Origin: Nocardia colli
GTDB lineage: Bacteria; Actinomycetota; Actinomycetes; Mycobacteriales; Mycobacteriaceae
Reading direction: 5' to 3'
Length of the DNA stretch: 64,000 bases
NCBI RefSeq assembly: GCF_008704205.1
Contig: NZ_VXLC01000026.1
Location: 1-64,000 of the forward strand
The notes under the pieces are model-generated. The model had not been told where the DNA came from. It ran no database searches and saw nothing but the letters and a program-made list of their open reading frames with translations. Of this stretch, positions 26,171 to 34,866 are shown one piece after another (position 1 is the stretch's first letter; each line of letters opens with the position of its first letter). Position numbers and translations under genes: made by a program.

Positions 26171-27829
26171 TCATGACCGGGCTCGCTGCGGGCCGGGGAG
26201 TTGGGGGACCGAGGCTATGAGGCGGCGGGTGTAGTCGTGTCGGGGGGTGGTGAAAATTGTTTCTACGTCGCCTGATTCGACTATTCGGCCGTCTTTCATG
26301 ACTACTACGCGGTCGGCGGCGTGGTGGACTACGCCTAGGTCGTGGGAGATGAGGAGGAGGGCGGTGCCGGATTGGGCTTGGAGGGTGGCGAGTAGGTCGA
26401 GGATTTGGGCTTGGACGGAGACATCGAGGGCGGAGACCGGTTCGTCGGCGACGATCAGGGCGGGGCGCGGGGCGATGGCGCGGGCGATGGCTACGCGTTG
26501 GCGTTGGCCGCCGGAGAGGGTGCGGGGGTGGCGGTCGAGGAAATTGCGGTCGAGTTGGACCGCGTCGAGTACTTCGCGGACGCGGTCGGCTCGGTCGCGG
26601 CCGCGGATGCCGACCGTGTCCAGGCTTTCGCCGATGATGCGTTCGACGGTGTAGCGGGGGTCGAAGGAGCTCAGCGGGTCTTGGGCGATCAATTGGGCGG
26701 TGCCGCGGTGGCGGCGCAGTTCTTTGTCGGAGTATTCGCTCCACGGTTCGCCGTCGACGACGACGCGGCCCGCGGTCGGCGCGACGAGGCGCAACGCGAG
26801 GCGTGCGGTGGTCGTCTTGCCGGAGCCGGATTCGCCGACGATGCCGAGGGTTTCGCCGGCGAACAGGTCGAAGTTGACCTCGTCGACCACGGTGCGGGCG
26901 GCAGGTCCGGTGCCGTAGGTCTTGCGAAGATCCTGGACGGACAACACGATTCGGGTTTCGTCCACCGTGCGCGGGGGCAGCGGCTTGCGATCGTGGAGGT
27001 CGATGTCGGCGGACGGATCATCGGGGATGGACAGCGTCGTGCCGCGGGAGTCGGCCGAGGGGACGGCGGCGAGCAAGCGTTTCGTGTAGATGTGCGTCGG
27101 CCGGGTCAGGACGTCGTGGGTACTCCCCTGCTCTACGACCGCTCCGTTCTTCATGACCAGCACGCGATCGGCCAGTTCCGCGACCACCGCGAGATCGTGA
27201 CTGATCAGCAGCAGCGCGTTGCCCGCGGCCTTGCGCTGCCGGAGCAGCTCCAGAATCTGTTGCTGCACAGTGACATCGAGGGCGGTGGTCGGCTCGTCGG
27301 CGATGATCAAGCGTGGATCACCGGCGATGGCGGTGGCGATCAGCACCCGCTGGCGCAAGCCGCCGGAGAGTTCATGCGGGTACTGGCGCAGTCGCCGTTC
27401 GGGTTCGGGGACGCCCACATCGGTGAGCAGCCGCACGCTGCGCGCGGTGAGCGCCGCCCCGCGCAGATCGGTCAGCGCGCGTTGGGCTTCCGCGAGGGTC
27501 GCGCCGATCGTGCACAGCGGGTCGAGGGACACGAGCGCGTCCTGGAGGACGTAACCGATATCGGAGCCGCGGATCCGCCGCCACTGCCGCTCGCGATACG
27601 CCCGCGCGTTCTGCCCGAATAGCTCGAGACTGTCCGCGCGGACGACGGCGCCGGATCCGGACAGACCGAGCAGGGCGCGTGCGGTCACCGACTTCCCGGA
27701 ACCCGATTCGCCGACGAGCGCGACGACTTCGCCCGGCTCGATCCGCAGATCGATGCCGTGCACCACGTCGCGGCTGCCCGCTTTCGCCGGAAACCCGATG
27801 CGCAGATTCGTGATCGAGACCAGGCTCAT
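26171..27829 (-). CDS. Double ABC ATPase of an oligopeptide/nickel-type importer (DppD-DppF fusion)
   Basis: 552 aa containing two complete nucleotide-binding domains. First half: GESGSGKSVTA (Walker A), YPHELSGGLRQRVLIA (signature), LIIADEPTTALDVT (Walker B), followed by the typical VLTRPTHIYTKRLLAAVPS tail. Second half: GESGSGKTTTA, HPRTLSGGQRQRVAIARAIA, LIVADEPVSALDVS, and IFTTPRHDYTRRLIASVPQ. Both P-loops and both signatures look intact. It drives import through the two permeases encoded upstream. The ATG at 27829 (MSLVSITNLRIGFP) overlaps the permease stop by 4 bp (ATGA); the open frame extending to 27976 is inside that permease gene. It is the last gene of the operon that also encodes an alpha-oxoamine synthase and a carboxylase. 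Confidence 0.95.
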   Translation of the reverse strand: MSLVSITNLRIGFPAKAGSRDVVHGIDLRIEPGEVVALVGESGSGKSVTARALLGLSGSGAVVRADSLELFGQNARAYRERQWRRIRGSDIGYVLQDALVSLDPLCTIGATLAEAQRALTDLRGAALTARSVRLLTDVGVPEPERRLRQYPHELSGGLRQRVLIATAIAGDPRLIIADEPTTALDVTVQQQILELLRQRKAAGNALLLISHDLAVVAELADRVLVMKNGAVVEQGSTHDVLTRPTHIYTKRLLAAVPSADSRGTTLSIPDDPSADIDLHDRKPLPPRTVDETRIVLSVQDLRKTYGTGPAARTVVDEVNFDLFAGETLGIVGESGSGKTTTARLALRLVAPTAGRVVVDGEPWSEYSDKELRRHRGTAQLIAQDPLSSFDPRYTVERIIGESLDTVGIRGRDRADRVREVLDAVQLDRNFLDRHPRTLSGGQRQRVAIARAIAPRPALIVADEPVSALDVSVQAQILDLLATLQAQSGTALLLISHDLGVVHHAADRVVVMKDGRIVESGDVETIFTTPRHDYTRRLIASVPQLPGPQRARS

Positions 27830-28692
27830 GATGGCCTCCCGTCGTAGTGCTTCTGCCAGTGCCGGCCGAGCGAACTCACCGCGATGACGGTGGCGGTGAC
27901 CGCCACACCGGGCAGCACCGCGATCCACCAGGCGTTGCGCAGATAATTGCGTCCCTCGGCGAGCATCGCGCCCCATTCCGGTTCTGGCGGTTGCGGTCCC
28001 ATCCCCAGGAAGCTCAGGCCGGCCGCGCCGAGGATGGCGGTGCCCAGGCCGATGGTGGCCAGGATCGGCACCTGGGCAACCGCGTGCGGCAGGACGTGCC
28101 GACGCACCAGCGTGGCTCGGGTGAGTCCGAAGGTGCGGGCCTGTTCGACGTACCCGGATTCCTGGACGACGAGGGTCTGGGCGCGCACCACCCGGGCGAA
28201 CCGGGGAATGGAGGCGATGCCGAGCGCGAAGATCAGGTTCGTGGTTCCGGGCCCGGTGAACGAGATCAGCACCAGCGCGAGCAGCAGATCGGGGAAGGCG
28301 GAGACCACGTCGAGGAAGCGCGTGATCAGCTCGTCGAGCAGCCCGCGGGCCAACCCGGACAGCAGGCCGAGCGCCGTGCCGACCACCACGGCGATCGCGA
28401 CGGCGGTGACCCCGATGAGCAGCGAGTAGCGTGCGCCGTGCACCACCCGGGTGAAGACGTCGCGACCGAGATGATCGGTGCCGAACCAGTGTTGCGCGCT
28501 CGGCGAGAGTTGGGCGGCAAGCGGATCGGCGGCCAGCGGATCGTCACCGGCCAGCACGGCGGGCGCGATCACCGCGATGGTGACGAGGAGCACCATCAGC
28601 GCCGCTACGACAACACCGGGCGGGACACTGAAATTCCTTGCCCGCGTGGCGATTCTATCGACAGCCGCGCGCGGAATACCGACAGTCGTCAT
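27826..28692 (-). CDS. ABC importer permease, DppC/NikC type
   Basis: 288 aa, six predicted membrane segments with a long N-terminal one (VVVAALMVLLVTIAVIAPAV). It carries the DppC hallmarks: HWFGTDHLGRDVFTRVVHGARYSLLIG, the EAA-type ATPase contact loop around RFARVVRAQTLVVQESGYVEQAR, and AGLSFLGMGPQPPEPEWG near the end. ATG at 28692 (MTTVGIPRAA) overlaps the DppB-type stop (ATGA). A longer open frame to 28740 has no support because it lies in the preceding gene. It forms the channel with the next permease upstream. Confidence 0.94.
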   Translation of the reverse strand: MTTVGIPRAAVDRIATRARNFSVPPGVVVAALMVLLVTIAVIAPAVLAGDDPLAADPLAAQLSPSAQHWFGTDHLGRDVFTRVVHGARYSLLIGVTAVAIAVVVGTALGLLSGLARGLLDELITRFLDVVSAFPDLLLALVLISFTGPGTTNLIFALGIASIPRFARVVRAQTLVVQESGYVEQARTFGLTRATLVRRHVLPHAVAQVPILATIGLGTAILGAAGLSFLGMGPQPPEPEWGAMLAEGRNYLRNAWWIAVLPGVAVTATVIAVSSLGRHWQKHYDGRPS

Positions 28693-29699
28693 CGTGCCCC
28701 TCCCCCTCTGGCGTCCCGGCGCAGCCGCGGGTCGAGCCACAGGTACAGCAGATCGACCAGCGTGCTGATCACCACGTAGACCAACGCGGACAGGATGGCG
28801 ACCGCGAGCACCACCGGAAGATCCTGTGCCAGAACGGCATCCACGGTCACCCGGCCGAGACCCGGCCGGCCGAAGACCTCCTCGATGATCACCGCCCCGC
28901 CCAGCAACCCGCCGACCAGCCAGCCGGTCAGGGTCACCGCGGGCAGTGCGGCGTGGCGCAGCCCGTGCCGCAGGCGCAGCTCGGTCTCGCTCACCGACCA
29001 GGAGCGCACGGTCACCGCGAACGGCTCGTCGAGCGCCCGCTCCAGCCCGTCGCGCAGCACCTGGGAGATGACCGCGCCGAGCGAAAGGCCGAGCGCGAAC
29101 GCGGGCAGCACCAGGGCGGACAGGCCCTTGTTCGCGGCCACCGGAAAGATCTTCAACTGGAAGCTGAACACCGACAGCAGCACGATGCCGAGCCAGAACG
29201 CGGGCGTCGAGATCAACGCCAGCTCAACCGCATTCGCGACGGCGCGGGCTCGCCGCCGCCGCGCGGTGGTGGTCGCCACGACCACCGCGAACACCACCGC
29301 CACCAGCAGCGCGGCCCCGGTGAGCGCCAGCGTCGGCCCAGCCTGCGAGCCGATCACCTCCGACACCGGCCGTTGCAGAACGTAGGAACGCCCGAAGTCT
29401 CCGTGCGCGACGTTCCACAGATACCTGGCGTACTGCACGATCGCGGGACTGTCGAGCCCCCATTCGGCGCGGATGGCCGCCTCGATCTCCGGCGTGCGCG
29501 GCTGTTCGCCGAGCAACACGTCGACCGTGTCACCCGGCGCCAGCCGCACGCCGACGAAGGACAGGGTGGCCGCGCCCCACAGCACGCCGACACCCGAGAT
29601 CAACCGCAGCAGTATCCGTTTCGCGATCCGGACCCGCGCATCGGGTGTGCTGTCGTCTGCGATGTCCACCACCGGCGGTGCGGCGATTTCGAGGGTCAT
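28689..29699 (-). CDS. ABC importer permease, DppB/NikB type
   Basis: 336 aa from ATG at 29699 (GTG codons at 29708 and 29705 are alternatives). Family features: RILLRLISGVGVLWGAATLSFVGVRLAPGD at the start, YLWNVAHGDFGRSYVLQRPVSEVI, and GGAVIIEEVFGRPGLGRVTVDAVLAQDLPVV near the end. An N-terminal extension of about 30 polar residues precedes the first span. The gene begins about 30 bp after the binding-protein stop and overlaps the next permease. Confidence 0.92.
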   Translation of the reverse strand: MTLEIAAPPVVDIADDSTPDARVRIAKRILLRLISGVGVLWGAATLSFVGVRLAPGDTVDVLLGEQPRTPEIEAAIRAEWGLDSPAIVQYARYLWNVAHGDFGRSYVLQRPVSEVIGSQAGPTLALTGAALLVAVVFAVVVATTTARRRRARAVANAVELALISTPAFWLGIVLLSVFSFQLKIFPVAANKGLSALVLPAFALGLSLGAVISQVLRDGLERALDEPFAVTVRSWSVSETELRLRHGLRHAALPAVTLTGWLVGGLLGGAVIIEEVFGRPGLGRVTVDAVLAQDLPVVLAVAILSALVYVVISTLVDLLYLWLDPRLRRDARGGGAR

Positions 29700-29729
29700 C
29701 GACACCACACCGGTTCGCCACGCACCGCG

Positions 29730-31364
29730 TCACCCACGATCGATCCAGATGTCGTAGGAGTTCTCCGGAAGTTGTTTGTACGGACGGAAACCCGCGCCGT
29801 GCACGTGCGCGGCGGCCGCGATCTGATTCTCCGGAATGTAGAGCGGCAGCCCATACGCCTTGTCCACGAGCGCGAACCGCTGCAACTGCGCGTACTGCTT
29901 GGCGCGCTCGCGGTTGTCGATCGTGGCGGCGGCGGCCTGGAGCCAGCCGGAGAGTTCGGGATCGCCGGCCCGGCTGTAGTTCAGGGTGCCCTTCGAAGTC
30001 GAGGGGTACCAATGGTTTTCGATGTCGATGCCGCCGGTGAGCGTGTCGGAGTTGGCGATCGAGCCGAAGGTGTTGTTCTTGCGCAGTTCGGCGTAGGTGC
30101 CGAGATCGACGTAGGAGACCTTCAGATCGATGCCCGCGTTCTGCTTGGCCTGGGCCTGCACCGCCTGCAGCAGCACCTCGCGCTGATCACGGACGGTGGA
30201 CTGGGCCTGGACCAGCTCGATGGTCAGGCGCTGGCCGTTCTTGGTCCGGAATCCGTCGGAATCCTTTGCCGTCCAACCCGCTTCGTCGAGCAGGCGGTTG
30301 GCGGAATCCTTGTTCGGTCCGTAGGCGCCCTCGATGCTCTTGTCGTAGAACAGCGCGTCGACACTGGAGGCGATACCCCAGCCGCGGGTGCGCTGGCCGC
30401 GATAGATCGACTTCAGCACCGCGTCGACGTCGACCGAATTGTTCAGTGCCTTACGGACTTTCTCGTCCGTGGCCGGGCCGAAGGTGGCGTTCCAGTACAG
30501 CGTGTACGGGCTGCCGTTGTTCAGCGAGCGCTGATACGTGTAGTCGGAATCGCCCTCGAACAGCGACGCGTCGTTACCGGACACGCCCTCGATCAGGTCG
30601 ACCTGGCCGGAGGTGAGCGCACCGGTGCGCACCGACGACTCGGGCAGGAATCGGTAGGTCAGCTCGTCGAGGTAGGCCGGGCCCTGGTGGGCGGCGTTCT
30701 GCGGCGCCCAGTTGTAGTCCGGGTTCTTCTTGAAGTGCAGTTCCTGACCCTTGACGTAGCGATCGAGGATGAACGGCCCGGTGCCCGCGATCTCCGGACC
30801 ACCGGCTTTGAGCTGCGGCTTGTCGAACGCGGCGGGCGAGATGATGTCGAAGCCGGAGGCGAAGTCGAGGAACGGGGCGTACGGGTTCTTCAGGGTGAAG
30901 ACCACCGTTCGCTCGTCGCGCGCGCTCACCCCGCCGAGGTTGGACAGCGGCCCGGAGGAGAACCCGCCGGAGTAGGCCACGTCCTGCATGGTGGTGAAGT
31001 TGCGGGCCACCGCGGCCGCGGTCAGCGGATTGCCATCGGTGAACTTCACCCCATCGCGCAGGGTGAAGGTATAGGTCAGCCCGTCGGGCGACACCTCGTG
31101 GCCGGTGGCCAGCCAGGGGACGTAGCCGCCGTCCTGGGTACGGGCCAGCAGCGTTTCGTAGGTGTTGCGCAACATCATCCGGGTGTTGCTCTGCCCGTTG
31201 AGGTGCGGATTGAGCGTGGTCGGCTCGGTCTCCACGCCCCAGGTCAGCGAGCCGCCGCTCTTCGGTTGCGCCGAGGTGCCCGCCGTGGTGTCCGAGCCGC
31301 CGCACGCGGTCGCCAGCAGGGCCGTGGCCAGCAGGAGAGCTGTGGCCAGTCGTCGAGTCCGCAT
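29730..31364 (-). CDS. Oligopeptide/nickel-type substrate-binding lipoprotein (SBP_bac_5 family)
   Basis: 544 aa. Lipoprotein signal peptide with lipobox LLATAC (Cys21). The mature protein is a class II cluster C binding protein: GGSLTWGVETEPTTLNPHL, GLTYTFTLRDGVKFTDGNPLTAAAV, GTGPFILDRYVKGQELHFKKNPDY, VRKALNNSVDVDAVL, YAQLQRFALVDKAYGLPLYIPE. Relatives bind peptides, nickel chelates, opines or metal-metallophore complexes; the ligand is not evident. The ATG at 31364 shares a base with the carboxylase stop (TGATG), and a GTG at 31367 would overlap as GTGA. This tight link means the importer is expressed together with the biosynthetic genes. Confidence 0.93.
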   Translation of the reverse strand: MRTRRLATALLLATALLATACGGSDTTAGTSAQPKSGGSLTWGVETEPTTLNPHLNGQSNTRMMLRNTYETLLARTQDGGYVPWLATGHEVSPDGLTYTFTLRDGVKFTDGNPLTAAAVARNFTTMQDVAYSGGFSSGPLSNLGGVSARDERTVVFTLKNPYAPFLDFASGFDIISPAAFDKPQLKAGGPEIAGTGPFILDRYVKGQELHFKKNPDYNWAPQNAAHQGPAYLDELTYRFLPESSVRTGALTSGQVDLIEGVSGNDASLFEGDSDYTYQRSLNNGSPYTLYWNATFGPATDEKVRKALNNSVDVDAVLKSIYRGQRTRGWGIASSVDALFYDKSIEGAYGPNKDSANRLLDEAGWTAKDSDGFRTKNGQRLTIELVQAQSTVRDQREVLLQAVQAQAKQNAGIDLKVSYVDLGTYAELRKNNTFGSIANSDTLTGGIDIENHWYPSTSKGTLNYSRAGDPELSGWLQAAAATIDNRERAKQYAQLQRFALVDKAYGLPLYIPENQIAAAAHVHGAGFRPYKQLPENSYDIWIDRG

Positions 31365-33304
31365 CACAGTGCGGCGCTCCTATCTTCGATGAGAAACAGT
31401 GCTTGATCAGTGGTGACGACCGCGCCTTCCGCCGCGGTCACGGTGACGATTCCGGGATGGGTCGCGGTCAGCTCGTGCTCCATCTTCATGGCCTCGACCA
31501 CGCCGAGCAGCTGGCCCTTTTCGACCTGCACGCCCGATTCGACGTGCAGCCGGACGACGGTGCCCGGCATGGGCGAACGGATCTCGGGATCGGCCTCGGT
31601 GGCGCCGAACGAGCGGTACTCGGCGTAGCGCACTTCCCGCGACACACCCGCGACCTGGATGGCCCAGGCCTCCCCGGCGCGTCGGACCACACACGGTGCC
31701 GAACCGACCGAAATCGTGTCGCCGCCGGTTCGTACACACACGACACCCGGGTCGGTGGTGTCCGCGCGGACGCGCACCGCGTCGCCGTCGTAGCCGTTGA
31801 CCCGGACGGTGAACGGCCGTCCGTCGACCGACAGATCGATGCTGCCGAGGTCGTGATCGGCAGGATCGAGCAACGCGCGGTCGCCGGTCGGCGCGCCCAC
31901 CGACCACGGCGTCGCGCGATCGGGGGCGGTCAATGCGGCGGCAACGGCGAAGGCGCCCAGCAGATCTGGATCCGCGAACTCCGTGGTCGGGTCGATGCGG
32001 TCGAGGTAGGCGGTGTCGTGTTCGACGGCCGCCAGGATCGGCGAACCGAGCACGTGGGCGACGAATCCGAGGTTCGTGGAGATGCCGGTCCAGCGCAGCT
32101 CCGTGCAGGCCCGCCGGGCGGCGGCGAGGGCCTCGTCGCGGGTGGTTCCGGTGGCGATGAGCTTGGCGATCATCGGGTCGAATCCGCCGGTGACGGTCAG
32201 GTGCCGGTCGAAGGCGCGCTCGACCCGAACGTCCGGCCAGTGCGTCACTTCGAGCGCACCGGGACACGGCAGGAACGCCCGGAACGGGTCCTCGGCGTAC
32301 ATCCGGACCTGCACCGAGGCGCCCGAGTAGGTGATCTGCTCCTGGGTGGCGGGCAGCGGCTCGCCCGAGGCGACCCGCAGCTGCCAGTCCACCAGGTCGA
32401 TGCCGGTGATCTCCTCGGTGACCGTGTGCTCGACCTGTAGCCGGGTGTTCATCTCGATGAAGAAGAACTCCTCGCCGACCAGCAGGAACTCGAAAGTGCC
32501 TGCGCCGACGTAGTTCAGCGCCTGGGCGCCGCGCACCGTCGCATCGAAGATCTGCGCGCGGATGGCGTCCGGGATGCGCGGGGCCGGCGCCTCTTCGATC
32601 ACCTTCTGGTGCCGGCGCTGCAGAGAGCAGTCCCGGTCGAAAAGGTGTACGACGCTGCCGAATTCGTCGCCGAAGACCTGCACCTCGATGTGGCGCGCGT
32701 GCTCGACATACCGTTCCAGATGCAGGCGGCCGTCGGCGAAGGCCGCGGTCGCGGTCCGGGTGGCCGAGGCCAGCGACTCGCGCAGCTCGGCCGGGGAACG
32801 CACCACCGACATGCCCTTGCCACCGCCGCCACCGGCCGGTTTGACGATGAGCGGGTAACCGATGTCCACGGCCGCACGAGCCAGGGCATCGAGGTCGCCG
32901 CTCGCCTGCCGGGTGCCGGGCAGCACCGGCACCCCGGCCTCGGCCATCACGGTGAGCGCGGAGGCCTTGTCCGCCATGGTCTCGATCACCCGGGAACTCG
33001 GTCCGACGAAGACCAATCCGGCGGAGCGGACCGCGCGGGCGAAGCCGGCGTTCTCAGAGAGGAATCCGTATCCGGGATGCACTGCGTCGCAACCTGTTTC
33101 AATAGCCGCGCGCACCAACGCGGCGGCATCGAGATGGCTGCCGGTGGCGGGTAGTCGCACGGTGGCCACCGCACCGTCGTGATAGGTCAGGTCGCGATCC
33201 TCGTCGACGCTGACGGTGACGTAGTCGATGCCGAGGCGGCGGCAGGTCCGCGCGATCCGCGCCGCGACCTCACCCCGATTCGCGATGAGCAGCGTGCTGA
33301 TCAC
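31364..33304 (-). CDS. Acyl-CoA carboxylase alpha chain (biotin carboxylase + biotin carrier)
   Basis: 646 aa, GTG start at 33304 overlapping the beta-chain stop (GTGA). Biotin carboxylase part at about 1-450: LLIANRGEVAARIARTCRRLGI, the ATP-grasp loop PAGGGGGKGMSVVR, HLFDRDCSLQRRHQKVIEEAPAP, EMNTRLQVEHTVTEEITGIDLV. The C-terminal biotin carrier domain has VEAMKMEHELTAT, where the central Lys is biotinylated. This is the fused alpha-chain layout of actinobacterial acetyl-, propionyl- and methylcrotonyl-CoA carboxylases. It sits between the alpha-oxoamine synthase and the importer genes, which suggests a dedicated carboxylase preparing an acyl-CoA for that pathway rather than a housekeeping copy. 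Confidence 0.93.
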   Translation of the reverse strand: MISTLLIANRGEVAARIARTCRRLGIDYVTVSVDEDRDLTYHDGAVATVRLPATGSHLDAAALVRAAIETGCDAVHPGYGFLSENAGFARAVRSAGLVFVGPSSRVIETMADKASALTVMAEAGVPVLPGTRQASGDLDALARAAVDIGYPLIVKPAGGGGGKGMSVVRSPAELRESLASATRTATAAFADGRLHLERYVEHARHIEVQVFGDEFGSVVHLFDRDCSLQRRHQKVIEEAPAPRIPDAIRAQIFDATVRGAQALNYVGAGTFEFLLVGEEFFFIEMNTRLQVEHTVTEEITGIDLVDWQLRVASGEPLPATQEQITYSGASVQVRMYAEDPFRAFLPCPGALEVTHWPDVRVERAFDRHLTVTGGFDPMIAKLIATGTTRDEALAAARRACTELRWTGISTNLGFVAHVLGSPILAAVEHDTAYLDRIDPTTEFADPDLLGAFAVAAALTAPDRATPWSVGAPTGDRALLDPADHDLGSIDLSVDGRPFTVRVNGYDGDAVRVRADTTDPGVVCVRTGGDTISVGSAPCVVRRAGEAWAIQVAGVSREVRYAEYRSFGATEADPEIRSPMPGTVVRLHVESGVQVEKGQLLGVVEAMKMEHELTATHPGIVTVTAAEGAVVTTDQALFLIEDRSAAL

Positions 33305-34866
33305 AGGCGGAACACCCCGAAGGTGCCGGCGGCCGGCTGCGGCCGATCCCAGCGTTCATGCGCCAGGGACAGGCACTGGGCGAGCCAGGTGCGGGTGTCC
33401 TCGGGCTCGACCACCGCGTCGACCCACATCCGGGCGGCGATATACGCCGGGTGCGATTGGCGTTCGAAACTGTCGATGATCGGCTGTTTGATCGCCGCTT
33501 CCGCTTCCGCGCTCAACTCCTTGCCCTCGCGACGGAGCTTGTCGCGCTTGAGGATTGCCATCACCGCGGCCGCCTGCTCGCCGCCGACGCCGGTGGAGCG
33601 CGCGTTCGGCCACATGGCCATGAACTGCCCGCCCATCGAACGGCCGGACATGGCGAAGTTGGCCGCGCCGAAGCTGCCGCCGATCACCAGCGAGATCTTG
33701 GGCACCGTCGCGCAGGAGACGGCGTTGACCATCTTCGCGCCGTGCTTGGTGATGCCCGCGCGTTCGTATTGCTCGCCGACCATGAAGCCACTCACGTTGT
33801 GCACGAACAGCAATGGGATGCGGCGTTGATTGCAGATCTGAATGAAGTTGGTCGCCTTGAGCGCGCTGTCGGGGAAGATCACGCCCTGGTTCGCGACGAT
33901 CCCGACCTCGTAGCCGGCGATCCGCGCGGTCGCGCAGACCATGGTGATGCCGTAGTCCTTGCGGTATTCCGTCCACGAGGTGGCGTCGACGACGCAGCGC
34001 AGGATCGCGCGAACGTTCATCTCCTTCTTCGTGGTGGCCGGAATCAGCTCCGGCAGCCGCGCCGGATCGTCGGCAGGCTCGAGCGCCGCGAAGGCCGGTG
34101 GGCGGACCTGATCGCCCGGTGTGCGCGCGACGATATCGCGCACCATCGCCAGCGCTTCCACCTCGTTCATGGCCAGGTGGTCCGCGACGGCCGTCTCACG
34201 CACGTGCAGGTCGGTGCCGCCGAGGGTTTGCGCGTCGACCTTGATGCCGGTGGCGGCCTCCACCAACTGCGGGCCGCCGAGGAAGACCGTGCTGAGGTCC
34301 TTCACCATGACCGTCTCGTCGCTCATCGCGGGGATGTAAGCGCCTCCCGCAGTACAGATTCCGAGCACAGCGGAGATCTGCGGCAGGCCGAGGGCGGACA
34401 TCTCCGCGATGTTGCGGAACATCTTCCCGAGATGCTCTTCGTCCGGGAAGATCTCCTCCTGCAAGGGGAGGTAGATGCCACCCGAGTCGGCGAGATACAC
34501 GCACGGCAGGCGGTATTCGCGCGCCAGTTTCTGCCCGCGCAACTGCTTCTTGATGGTGAGCGGGTAGTAGGTTCCGCCTTTGACGTGCGGGTCGTTGGCG
34601 AACACCATGCAGGGGCGGCCGTGGATGCTGCCGATCCCGACGATGAGCGCGGCAGCGGGCAGGTCGGTGTCGTAGACCTCGTGCGCGGCCAGCCGGCCGA
34701 TCTCCAGGAACGGCGTGCCCGGGTCCAGAATGCGGTTGACCCGTTCCCGGACCGGCAGTTTGGCGTCGCCCGTCCGGCGGCGCGGCGCGACGATGCCCGC
34801 GTTGTGGTCGCGGAGAAGTCGGCGTTGTGCTTCGAATCCGGTGTTGTGCTCGACGGTGATGGTCAT
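33301..34866 (-). CDS. Acyl-CoA carboxylase beta chain (carboxyltransferase)
   Basis: 521 aa carboxyltransferase with N- and C-terminal crotonase-like halves. Recognisable stretches: RRTGDAKLPVRERVNRILDPGTPFLEIG, GGTYYPLTIKKQLRGQKLA, GICTAGGAYIPAMSDE, and in the second half GYEVGIVANQGVIFPDSALKATNFIQICNQRRIPLLF and GGSFGAANFAMSGRSM. The sequence feel is closest to methylcrotonyl-CoA or short-branched acyl-CoA carboxylase beta chains, but substrate choice cannot be read reliably. The start overlaps the alpha-oxoamine synthase stop by 4 bp (ATGA), and its own stop overlaps the alpha-chain start. Confidence 0.92.
   Translation of the reverse strand: MTITVEHNTGFEAQRRLLRDHNAGIVAPRRRTGDAKLPVRERVNRILDPGTPFLEIGRLAAHEVYDTDLPAAALIVGIGSIHGRPCMVFANDPHVKGGTYYPLTIKKQLRGQKLAREYRLPCVYLADSGGIYLPLQEEIFPDEEHLGKMFRNIAEMSALGLPQISAVLGICTAGGAYIPAMSDETVMVKDLSTVFLGGPQLVEAATGIKVDAQTLGGTDLHVRETAVADHLAMNEVEALAMVRDIVARTPGDQVRPPAFAALEPADDPARLPELIPATTKKEMNVRAILRCVVDATSWTEYRKDYGITMVCATARIAGYEVGIVANQGVIFPDSALKATNFIQICNQRRIPLLFVHNVSGFMVGEQYERAGITKHGAKMVNAVSCATVPKISLVIGGSFGAANFAMSGRSMGGQFMAMWPNARSTGVGGEQAAAVMAILKRDKLRREGKELSAEAEAAIKQPIIDSFERQSHPAYIAARMWVDAVVEPEDTRTWLAQCLSLAHERWDRPQPAAGTFGVFRL

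Noticed and set aside
28638..31406. 922-codon rightward open frame over the peptide-type ABC genes
   Set aside because: Antisense shadow; the opposite strand has two permeases and a binding lipoprotein with full family motifs.
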